This document shows, piece by piece, positions 1 to 5,366 of a DNA stretch of 6,032 nucleotides (within the stretch, counting starts at the first letter, position 1; each line of letters starts with the position of its first letter). Both the position numbers and the translations under genes were made by a program. Under the pieces are notes generated by a model, which was not told the DNA's origin, made no database searches, and worked only from the letters and a program-made list of their open reading frames with translations. The stretch is taken from contig JBCCFC010000868.1 in the NCBI GenBank assembly GCA_039029935.1, positions 1 to 6,032 on the forward strand. The letters are read 5' to 3'. The DNA comes from G039029935 sp039029935. GTDB taxonomy: Bacteria; Chloroflexota; Anaerolineae; Caldilineales; Caldilineaceae.

Positions 1-72
1 CACATGTCATGTGGTGGTTGTCTATCGTGAGGCAGGTCAATGCTGATTGGTCAGATCAAAAGTGTCAACACA

Positions 73-101
73 AGTATGGTGGTGGATCACCGGCCGGTCA
101 A
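73..101 (-). promoter_or_regulatory. Candidate divergent (minus-strand) promoter
   Basis: On the minus strand TTGACC (96-101) is followed, after exactly 17 bp, by CATACT (73-78). This is a 5/6 and 4/6 match to the sigma-70 consensus with ideal spacing. Transcription would start near position 66 and run out of the left edge. The palindrome ACCGGCCGGT (89-98) overlaps the -35 box and could be an operator. There is no visible gene to confirm it. Confidence 0.35.
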
Positions 102-114
102 GTGATACTCCCTC

Positions 115-154
115 TCACCTTTTTGCTCAATATAATATACTTGCAAAAAGGTGA
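115..154. promoter_or_regulatory. 12-bp inverted repeat enclosing -10 boxes (likely TetR operator/promoter)
   Basis: Two perfect 12-bp arms, TCACCTTTTTGC (115-126) and GCAAAAAGGTGA (143-154), flank a 16-bp AT-rich spacer that contains TATAAT (131-136) and TATACT (136-141). The best -35 for TATACT is CTCACC (113-118) at 17 bp, a weak 3/6 match. A perfect inverted repeat enclosing the -10 region of a TetR gene is the expected layout for autorepression, which is an inference from the family. As RNA it would be a hairpin, but no U-tract follows, so a terminator is less likely. Confidence 0.5.
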
Positions 155-180
155 ATACCTCCCAGAAGTCTCATACGTTT

Positions 181-214
181 GTAGGTGAATAAATTAGGCA
201 ATCGGTTCATCTAC
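181..214. promoter_or_regulatory. Second inverted repeat just before the tetR start
   Basis: GTAGGTGAA (181-189) and TTCATCTAC (206-214) form an inverted repeat with 8 of 9 positions matching and a 16-bp spacer, the same spacer length as the repeat at 115-154. Both repeats carry the half-site AGGTGAATA (149-157 and 183-191). The two centres are 63 bp apart, close to six helical turns. It may be a second operator for the downstream TetR protein. It ends 16 bp before the start codon. Confidence 0.4.
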
Positions 215-230
215 CATTTACAATGGGGCG

Positions 231-803
231 ATGGATAAAGATCGATTTGAAAAACGTAAAGATGAAACCAAACAAGCGATTCAGCAGAGCTTCATTAAGA
301 TGCTGCAAACCCGCGCCTTTGATGAGATTACCGTGCGCGAGATCGCTGAAGAGGCGGGGATTGGGTTTAAAACCTTCTATCGCCATTACAAAGACAAAAC
401 AGAGCTAACGCAGGCGATTTTTGCTAATTTTGTTATCAAGTTACAAGAGGTTGTTGTGCCTCCATTGACGCGGGAAGACGCTGAGTCCAATATCTATCCA
501 ATATTGGACCTTGTGCGCGACAATGCAACAACGATGCGTGCAATCGGTCAAATGCCAAACCGCGAGGATTTGGCACAGCCGATTATTCAGTTTGCATTTA
601 TGGAGGGACTCAAGCTGCAAGTTAGCGCCTTGAGTGGTGAGGGTGTAAAGGGGCAAAAACGGCGAGAATTGGTTGCGCAGCACTTTGTCCATGCCCAACT
701 TGCACTTTTTGTTTGGTGGGTATCAGAGGAGATGGTGATCCCCATTGAGGAGATGGCTGACCTGATTAACAAACTCGTCATTCGGCCAATTTGGACATTA
801 TAG
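231..803 (+). CDS. TetR/AcrR-family transcriptional regulator
   Basis: A 190-residue protein, typical TetR length. The N-terminal DNA-binding domain spans residues 10-60. Its helix-turn-helix is seen as ITVREIAEEAG (33-43) followed by the recognition helix and the family signature KTFYRHYKDKTEL (47-59). The remainder is a helical ligand-binding and dimerisation domain ending in a WW-x-SEE segment, as in AcrR-like members. Such proteins are cytoplasmic repressors released by a small ligand; the ligand cannot be read from the sequence. The ATG at 231 is chosen because an in-frame stop lies at 195-197 and this start gives the usual short lead before helix 1. The only SD-like run, GGGG (225-228), is very close to it. 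Autoregulation through the inverted repeats upstream is likely. The gene converges on the AraC-type regulator with a 29-bp gap. Confidence 0.93.
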   Translation: MDKDRFEKRKDETKQAIQQSFIKMLQTRAFDEITVREIAEEAGIGFKTFYRHYKDKTELTQAIFANFVIKLQEVVVPPLTREDAESNIYPILDLVRDNATTMRAIGQMPNREDLAQPIIQFAFMEGLKLQVSALSGEGVKGQKRRELVAQHFVHAQLALFVWWVSEEMVIPIEEMADLINKLVIRPIWTL

Positions 804-832
804 ACTGCATTCATGCAACGAGCGTGAAAGTG

Positions 833-1732
833 TCATATACCAGCGTAAGCAGCCGAAGGCGCAACGCCAAAGTGACGCTTATATTCGCGGCTAAATTGCC
901 CCAAATTGTTATACCCGACAAGATCGCCAGCTTCACTGACGCTTTTGCCATCCATCAAGTAGCTTTGTGCCCGATTCAACTTGATTGATTTGGCATATTG
1001 AAGTGGCGGCAAGTGCATCACCTCTTTGAACTTCTTATGAAAACGCGAACTGCTCATATGGGTTAGTTCCGCCAACTTATCTACGCTCACTTGTTTGTCC
1101 ATATTCTGATGAATGTATTCGACTGCTTTCGCAATTTGATGGATTTGCCCACGCTGCTGCAACAGAATCTTTAATGCACCCCCCTGTTCTTCTCGTAAGA
1201 TACGAAAATAAATTTCATCAATGAGTGCATCACCTAAGATCGCAGTTGCACAGGGATCATCCGCAAGCCGTAGTAAACGAATCACCGTATCCAGCAACCC
1301 TTCGTTGATGGGTGCGGAAAAGATACCGGATGCGCTACAGTCATCCTGTCTTTGACGCCCCACCCGTCTTTGGCGACCTGTATCAAAGTTTTCCATCTTC
1401 AAAATGATCTGGGTGATCCGGTTCATATCAATCCCAATCCCGGCAGCCAACATCGGTTCTTCGGGGCTGGCCTGCAACATCTCGCACTCAACGGCCATTG
1501 GCATAAACACGGCCAAATAATGCCCACTATTTAATTTATAGCGGTTGCCTTCCAAAAAGGTCTCCTTTTGTCCTTGCGCGCCAATAACAATCCCCGGTGG
1601 GCAGACAATGGGTTCTCGTTTGTAGGGTGCGGATTTACGCAAGGTATACAAATTAGGAACATCGGTTGGGTGCATTCCTTCTTCTGTGGCATGGCGTTCT
1701 AACAAAGAAACCAACTCTGCCATTTTGCTCAT
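833..1732 (-). CDS. AraC-family transcriptional regulator, YqhC-like (AraC_N + HTH)
   Basis: A 299-residue protein from the chosen ATG at 1732, which has a clear SD (GGAG, six bases upstream). An in-frame GTG (1747) and ATG (1744) would add five or four residues but lack a well-placed SD. Residues 30-190 match the AraC_N type of sensor domain, with the signature LQASPEEPMLAAGIGIDMN (86-104). The C-terminal double helix-turn-helix covers about 198-293: VDKLAELTHMSSSRFHKKFK (217-236) and the second HTH around AGDLVGYNNLGQFSREYKRHFG (268-289). E. coli YqhC, of the same type, activates an aldehyde reductase gene; the inducer here is unknown. A short Arg/Gln-rich linker (RQRRVGRQRQ, 120-129) is encoded by an imperfect direct repeat. 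The gene is divergent from the hydrolase, which is the natural regulatory candidate. Confidence 0.92.
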   Translation of the reverse strand: MSKMAELVSLLERHATEEGMHPTDVPNLYTLRKSAPYKREPIVCPPGIVIGAQGQKETFLEGNRYKLNSGHYLAVFMPMAVECEMLQASPEEPMLAAGIGIDMNRITQIILKMENFDTGRQRRVGRQRQDDCSASGIFSAPINEGLLDTVIRLLRLADDPCATAILGDALIDEIYFRILREEQGGALKILLQQRGQIHQIAKAVEYIHQNMDKQVSVDKLAELTHMSSSRFHKKFKEVMHLPPLQYAKSIKLNRAQSYLMDGKSVSEAGDLVGYNNLGQFSREYKRHFGVAPSAAYAGI

Positions 1733-1800
1733 TTGAGTCTCCATCACTCTTTGCTTCTACGCTGGTCCAGCAAGCATAAATATACTCATAGATAACCCGC

Positions 1801-1829
1801 AGTATAGCAGAAAGGATTTGGCCCGTACA
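1801..1829 (-). promoter_or_regulatory. Candidate promoter of the araC-type gene
   Basis: On the minus strand TATACT (1801-1806) is a good -10 box, about 60-70 bases before the ATG at 1732. At 17 bp upstream the -35 position reads TGTACG (1824-1829), only 3/6 to consensus, as would suit an activated promoter. A near-palindrome GCCCGTACAGGC (1821-1832, one mismatched pair) overlaps this -35. The call rests on the -10 box and position only. Confidence 0.35.
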
Positions 1830-1916
1830 GGCACTCCTGTTGAGAAGGATAGTTTTGTGTAAATTGACAGCAGTTCTATGCATTCAAAACGATGGTATCT
1901 TCTGCTACACTGATGG

Positions 1917-1958
1917 ACGTTGTAGGTGCCTGCTAGGGGCATGATGGCAACGTATAAA
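1917..1958 (+). promoter_or_regulatory. Candidate hydrolase promoter with nested inverted repeat
   Basis: TATAAA (1953-1958) has CTGCTA (1930-1935) 17 bp upstream, a 3/6 -35. Around the -35 sit nested inverted repeats: ACGTTG (1917-1922) with CAACGT (1948-1953), and inside them TGCC (1927-1930) with GGCA (1938-1941). The outer right arm touches the -10 box. The weak -35 with a symmetric site over it would fit control by one of the two neighbouring regulators; this is inference. It would give a leader of about 80 bases. Confidence 0.35.
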
Positions 1959-1966
1959 AAAGTGGA

Positions 1967-2025
1967 AAATTGAAGGAATGGCAAATTGAAAGAATTGAAA
2001 ACGAGATCGTTGATTTTCAATTCTT
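1967..2025 (+). repeat. AATTGAA repeats and 12-bp hairpin in the hydrolase leader
   Basis: AAATTGAAGGAAT (1967-1979) and AAATTGAAAGAAT (1983-1995) are a 12/13 direct repeat offset by 16 bp. A third AATTGAA follows at 1994-2000 and an inverted copy TTCAATT at 2017-2023. The last two belong to a perfect 12-bp inverted repeat, AAGAATTGAAAA (1990-2001) and TTTTCAATTCTT (2014-2025), separated by 12 bases. It ends nine bases before the SD AAGGGA (2034-2039). It could be a protein-binding site or an RNA hairpin near the ribosome site; the sequence does not decide. Confidence 0.45.
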
Positions 2026-2046
2026 ATTCAAAAAAGGGATACACTC

Positions 2047-2952
2047 ATGTTAAACGAACAACAAACGCAAATGGTGACCATGCTGGCGCAGGGCTTTTCA
2101 ACACCACCACGCACACCGATCCTGAGAACGCCCGAGGAGTATGGGCTGGTGTATGAAGACGTTTCTTTTGAAACCAACGATGGCGTCACCATCAAAGGCT
2201 GGTTCATTCCTGCGGATTCCAACAAGGTGATTATCAGCAACCACTTTTCACCCGCCAACCGCTATGGCTTTGCAGGACATTTAGAAGGGTTGGATTTTGC
2301 TGGCGGTTTTGAAGTCAATTTTCTGCCACGATACAAGGCACTGCATGACGCGGGGTACAATGTGTTGGCCTACGACTTGCGTTCGCATGGAGAGAGTGGT
2401 GAAGGTGAAAATGGCTTGTCTGGCGTTGGTTATTGGGAATGGCAAGAAGTCTTAGCGTCGCTTGAGTACATCAAAAATCGCTCCGACACTGCTGACAAGG
2501 ATATTTCGCTGATGAGCATGTGTATGGGGGCGAATGCGACCTTTAATGCGATGGAAAAAGCACCGGAAGCGTTTGACGATATTAAATGCATGATTGCGAT
2601 TGCCCCGCTCAAAGGACGGACAAGTCTAGAGCGGAACTTTGAACGTATGCAGATTCCAGAGGATGAAGGCGTTACCGCATTCGACGAAATTTATACGGGT
2701 ATTACAGGGTTGAGTCACGAAGACCACAACATCATTCCCAAAGTGGCAAACGTCAATATCCCGATATACTACTATCAAGTCCGCGACGACATGAACTCTC
2801 GTTGGACGGATGTTCAGGAGATGTATGACCGCACCCCTGTCGAGGACAAGAAAATCGCGTATTTGGAAGATACACCTTGGCGTTTTCATGGGTACAATTA
2901 CTTCTCAGAGCATCCTGAAACGATGGTTGAATGGTACGACTCACACATGTAA
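2047..2952 (+). CDS. Alpha/beta hydrolase with cysteine nucleophile
   Basis: A 301-residue alpha/beta-hydrolase-fold protein without a signal peptide, so probably cytoplasmic. The fold is seen from about residue 36: strand region YEDVSFETNDGVTIKGWFIP (36-55), VIISNHF (61-67), and the LAYDLRSHGESG stretch (107-118) after the third core strand. The nucleophile elbow reads S-M-C-M-G (157-161), so the usual Ser of G-x-S-x-G is Cys159, as in dienelactone hydrolase. The likely acid is Asp247 or Asp248 in YYYQVRDD, and the likely base His281 in WRFHGYNYF. Substrate is unknown; a small ester, lactone or thioester is possible. The ATG has a good SD, AAGGGA (2034-2039), seven bases upstream. The gene is divergent from the AraC regulator and heads a tandem pair with the truncated copy 18 bases downstream. 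The fold is certain; the catalytic chemistry is inferred from the motif. Confidence 0.9.
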   Translation: MLNEQQTQMVTMLAQGFSTPPRTPILRTPEEYGLVYEDVSFETNDGVTIKGWFIPADSNKVIISNHFSPANRYGFAGHLEGLDFAGGFEVNFLPRYKALHDAGYNVLAYDLRSHGESGEGENGLSGVGYWEWQEVLASLEYIKNRSDTADKDISLMSMCMGANATFNAMEKAPEAFDDIKCMIAIAPLKGRTSLERNFERMQIPEDEGVTAFDEIYTGITGLSHEDHNIIPKVANVNIPIYYYQVRDDMNSRWTDVQEMYDRTPVEDKKIAYLEDTPWRFHGYNYFSEHPETMVEWYDSHM

Positions 2953-2970
2953 ATTCGAAAAGGATACACA

Positions 2971-3195
2971 ATGCTTATCAATTTTTTATCAAACTCAATT
3001 GTCAAAGGTGGTCAAGCACCTGTTTATAACAGTCCCAAGGATTATGGCCTAGACTATGAAGATGTGACCTTTCAGGCCAGTGATGGTGTGACACTTTCTG
3101 GTTGGCTTATCAAAGGCGGGACAGACAAGATTATCGTCCAATCGCACTATGGTGTTCAAAGCAGAACCCGCCCTGGGTTAAAACCGCAGGGCTAA
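2971..3195 (+). pseudogene. Truncated second alpha/beta hydrolase (tandem paralogue, N-terminal fragment)
   Basis: Residues 22-59 closely follow the start of the upstream hydrolase: YGLDYEDVTF, DGVT-x-x-GW-x-I and KIIVQSH match YGLVYEDVSF, DGVTIKGWFI and KVIISNH. The translation leader is also alike, with AAAAGGATACACA before ATG here and AAAAAGGGATACACTC before ATG in gene one, so the pair looks like a tandem duplication. The reading frame keeps homology to about codon 64, then enters the palindromic element at 3165 and stops at TAA 3193-3195 inside it. The nucleophile elbow, acid and His are all absent, so the 74-residue product cannot be an active hydrolase. No remainder of the gene appears after the element, so sequence was deleted or rearranged, not merely interrupted. 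Confidence 0.82.
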
Positions 3196-3291
3196 TCAAT
3201 GACGCCCACTGAACTGGGCTTTTGCGTACAGGCAAAGGCCCCTTCAGGGGTCGTCTCTATCTAGCACCGACCGTTTACGGCGGTGTGGGTT
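3165..3291. repeat. Compound palindromic intergenic element (REP/MITE-like)
   Basis: About 127 bp of stacked inverted repeats bounded by AACCC (3165-3169) and GGGTT (3287-3291). Hairpin 1 is GCCCTG (3170-3175) with CAGGGC (3187-3192). The centre, 3201-3255, is one long imperfect palindrome: GACG/CGTC, TGAA/TTCA and GGGCTTTTGC (3216-3225) with GCAAAGGCCC (3232-3241). It can refold into two small hairpins: GCCCA/TGGGC (3204-3219) and GGCCCC/GGGGTC (3237-3252). The last hairpin is CACCG-A-CCG with CGG-CGGTG (3265-3285). No coding capacity and no clear target duplication are visible. It lies exactly where the second hydrolase loses homology. The layout resembles REP-type repeats mobilised by RAYT transposases, but only one copy is in view, so mobility is inference. 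Confidence 0.6.
3204..3252. terminator. Possible bidirectional terminator within the palindromic element
   Basis: On the plus strand the hairpin GCCCA-loop-TGGGC (3204-3219) is followed by TTTT (3220-3223). On the minus strand the hairpin over 3237-3252 is followed by CCTTTG. Hydrolase transcripts and the minus-strand operon converge here, so a two-way terminator would make sense. Stems are short and U-runs modest, hence low confidence. Confidence 0.35.
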
Positions 3292-3337
3292 TATACACAA
3301 TTAACTTACGGCATCCGGAACTTCAAGCTGTTTAACT

Positions 3338-4822
3338 TCAAACGAGCCTAATGCTGTTCTCAAGCGCTGAATTGGGTGACACACGCACAGATTTCCCACT
3401 CGATGTCACAAGCCCTTGTATCGTCACTTGCTGACACGGTTCATAGGGAAAGGGGCGTTCCTCCGTCGGCGTAATGGCCTCAACACCGTCATACATGGCA
3501 TCAGGGTCGGTGAAGAGGTATAAACCGTCATAGTCGTCGGGCGTATTGGTATCCTCCACCACCAAGCCCTCAATGGTGACGGTCTCTGGCATCGAGCAGG
3601 GATAGCCAAAATCATGCATGCCATCATTCATGACGCCGATGAGGTGCGGCCACGTTTGGTCCCCACAGGCGGGAATCCAGCGGCAGTTGCGAATCACGAG
3701 ATCGCCCTGCCACGTGCTGCCATAATCCTGTCGGAAATTGACGAGGCAACGGCCATAAAGCGTGGAATCCTCAACCGTCAGCAACCCGCGACCAATGGCG
3801 TTCAGCCCCATATGTCCAAAGGTACAGCCACGCACGGTGTAGGTCCCAGAGACACCCATGTGCGTGTCCATCCTCGATAAGGTGCAGTCTTCGAGCAGGA
3901 TATTCTTGCAGAAGTTGGTGCCGATGATGCCCCAGCGGGTACGGTCGCAGATGTGGTTCATGCGACAGTTGCTCAGGTGGAGATTGACGACATGGTTGGC
4001 GTGTAGATCATAGGTCCCCATCATCACAGGTTTGCCCGCCGCCCCGATGGTTGAGTATATCTTGTGCCCTGTGGCGAAACAGTTGCGGAAGGTAATGTTG
4101 GCACACTGGGACGCACTGAGAAAGCCTCGGTAGGGGTGGCCGACCGCCGTTTCGCCGACAACATAGTGGGTCAGCCCATCCACAACCGTATTGGAGCGCG
4201 TGATCTCAATATTGCGCGCCCAGTAATTGTAGCCGACCTCCTGCTTCATGCAGTTGGCAAAAGTCGTGAAGACACCGCCTTGCAAGGTAAGCGGCTTCTC
4301 ATCGATGGGGTGGGTCTCAATGCGGGTGATGGTGTCATAGTCCCAATCAATCGCCCCTTCAATCGACCCATCACGGCGCAGAATAAAGCAATCATTTTGC
4401 GGGACACCCTTGTTCTGGTTTAGCCCCCGCCGGATGTAGAGCATCCTTTGAACGCTCTCAACCAACACATGACAGTCATGCGCTGGCCGCACATCAATCT
4501 GCGTTTGGTCCCGTGTCAGTTGCGTAATATCCAGCGTTTCAGGCTCCAGCAGCGAGCATACCTTGAAGAGCGGTGCAGTGTGGTCATCGACCACTGTATC
4601 ATCAATCGTAAAGCGCGCCGTGTTCCAGTCGGTGTCGGTGGCAATGACGGCGGTGAGGGCTTGGCGACCGAGGTGATACGTAGCGTTATGTTGCGCCTTG
4701 ACTGGCAAGTTATGAGCATTGGCATAGGCGTGGGCTTCGCAGATAGCGGGTAAATCATCCGCTACCCCATCGCCGACCGCGCCAAATGCTTCGTAGGTGA
4801 CAAAGTTATCGTTGTTGTTCAT
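3338..4822 (-). CDS. Right-handed parallel beta-helix protein (pectate lyase 3 superfamily)
   Basis: A 494-residue protein from the ATG at 4822, chosen because of the SD AGGAG (4828-4832) five bases upstream; the longer in-frame start at 4873 would overlap the upstream gene by 43 bases. Residues 10-23 carry the pectate-lyase-3 entry motif YEAFGAVGDGVADD. From about residue 180 to 383 come beta-helix coils with regular N-I-x-(I/F/L)-x-(N/D)-C rungs, such as ANITFRNC, VNLHLSNC and KNILLEDC, with stacked Cys and Asn. Family members are lyases, glycosidases, epimerases or phage tailspikes. No signal peptide or membrane segment is visible, which is odd for a polysaccharide enzyme, and I cannot assign catalytic residues. 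It is last in the minus-strand operon, eight bases after the GrpB-like gene. GC is high here, around 55-62% in sampled lines. Confidence 0.87.
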   Translation of the reverse strand: MNNNDNFVTYEAFGAVGDGVADDLPAICEAHAYANAHNLPVKAQHNATYHLGRQALTAVIATDTDWNTARFTIDDTVVDDHTAPLFKVCSLLEPETLDITQLTRDQTQIDVRPAHDCHVLVESVQRMLYIRRGLNQNKGVPQNDCFILRRDGSIEGAIDWDYDTITRIETHPIDEKPLTLQGGVFTTFANCMKQEVGYNYWARNIEITRSNTVVDGLTHYVVGETAVGHPYRGFLSASQCANITFRNCFATGHKIYSTIGAAGKPVMMGTYDLHANHVVNLHLSNCRMNHICDRTRWGIIGTNFCKNILLEDCTLSRMDTHMGVSGTYTVRGCTFGHMGLNAIGRGLLTVEDSTLYGRCLVNFRQDYGSTWQGDLVIRNCRWIPACGDQTWPHLIGVMNDGMHDFGYPCSMPETVTIEGLVVEDTNTPDDYDGLYLFTDPDAMYDGVEAITPTEERPFPYEPCQQVTIQGLVTSSGKSVRVSPNSALENSIRLV

Positions 4823-4827
4823 TGTTT

Positions 4828-4832
4828 CTCCT
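4828..4832 (-). promoter_or_regulatory. Ribosome binding site overlapping the upstream stop codon
   Basis: AGGAG overlaps the TAG stop (4831-4833) of the GrpB-like gene and lies five bases before ATG 4822. This decides the start of the beta-helix gene and points to translational coupling of the two. Confidence 0.7.
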
Positions 4833-5340
4833 ATAATGACTCTAAAATATCGGCAATCAGATTCTCTTTCCACCAGTAATATTCTCGCTTGGAGTGAGCG
4901 TATTGATATTTGCCCGCTTCGTATTGGGTTAACGCTTCGGGATGAGTGCGCCAGTAGTTCATGATTGCTTGATTCAATGTTGCCACATGGCCGCGCATGG
5001 GGATGACTTCAATCGGCAACCCATCGTAGCTGTCTTCAAAGAGCACAAACTCATCTGACAACTCATAAATCGCACCAAAATGGTTGATCAGTGCTTTGAG
5101 GACGGGATACCACTGGTCATCATCGAGATAGATGGCAAACTCCCATTCACCTTTGCCCGCGACTTCCAGTTCGACGGAGCCGTGTAGCTCTGCCGATGCC
5201 TGAAAGGGGGCTAGAATCTCGTTGAGGCGGATTCGGTATTGTTCAGATTCCGCTTTACTGGCGGGATCAAAGGGTTTGATGGTGACAGGCTTGTCAGCAA
5301 ACTTTTCAAATTCTTCTCTAGGCCTTCGTTCGACTTTCAT
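4831..5340 (-). CDS. GrpB-like nucleotidyltransferase-fold protein
   Basis: A 169-residue protein, the usual size for GrpB-like (UPF0157) proteins. Start ATG 5340 is preferred: it has AAGGA (5349-5353) eight bases upstream and begins 26 bases after the stop of the upstream gene. In-frame ATGs at 5364 and 5400 lack a convincing SD, and 5400 would overlap that gene. Family marks are the HGS motif (53-55) with G-K (62-63) and the strand WEFAIYL (66-72), plus the C-terminal signature NYWRTHPEALTQYEAGK (128-144) and KREYYWWKENLIADIL (151-166). GrpB proteins belong to the nucleotidyltransferase superfamily; their role is poorly known. Canonical members have GST-x-VPG-x-x-x-KP-x-x-D. Here the GST is GSV, the KP is KG, and the acid position is Glu67 with Ala69 where a second Asp may sit. 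Activity is therefore doubtful. The gene is coupled to the beta-helix gene. Confidence 0.75.
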   Translation of the reverse strand: MKVERRPREEFEKFADKPVTIKPFDPASKAESEQYRIRLNEILAPFQASAELHGSVELEVAGKGEWEFAIYLDDDQWYPVLKALINHFGAIYELSDEFVLFEDSYDGLPIEVIPMRGHVATLNQAIMNYWRTHPEALTQYEAGKYQYAHSKREYYWWKENLIADILESL

Positions 5341-5366
5341 CTTGTCGTTCCTTTGATAGCTCATAT

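Larger units (their letters stand above)
1..230. promoter_or_regulatory. Control region upstream of the tetR-family gene
   Basis: This non-coding stretch is unusually rich in symmetry. It holds a 13-bp perfect palindrome with a central T (1-13), a 10-bp perfect palindrome ACCGGCCGGT (89-98), a long inverted repeat (115-154) and a second inverted repeat (181-214). A TATAAT/TATACT pair lies at 131-141. A minus-strand promoter-like pair lies at 73-101. Dense symmetry between a TetR gene and the window edge fits the usual arrangement of TetR repressors that bind palindromic operators in a shared divergent promoter. The divergent gene itself would lie outside the window, so that part is inference. 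Confidence 0.55.

Noticed and set aside
9..188. Plus-strand open frame of 59 codons beginning MWWLSIV
   Set aside because: It runs through the palindromes and promoter-like boxes, has no SD and no recognisable protein features; a chance open frame is more likely.
806..817. TGCAT-TC-ATGCA as a terminator between the convergent regulators
   Set aside because: A five-base stem, a two-base loop and no T-run on either side; too weak to call.
1349..1375. Direct repeat GTCTTTG(A/G)CG inside the AraC gene
   Set aside because: It simply encodes the repeated Arg/Gln linker between the sensor and DNA-binding halves; the frame is intact and no wider repeat is present.
1864..1869. TTGACA as a -35 box for the hydrolase
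   Set aside because: A perfect hexamer, but no -10-like box lies 16-18 bp downstream on the plus strand.
3614..4753. Several plus-strand open frames opposite the beta-helix gene
   Set aside because: They are antisense frames in GC-rich coding DNA with no SD and no protein features, while the minus-strand protein has clear family motifs.
4823..4873. N-terminal extension of the beta-helix protein (start at 4873)
   Set aside because: It overlaps the end of the GrpB-like gene, has no family similarity, and the ATG at 4822 has a strong SD.
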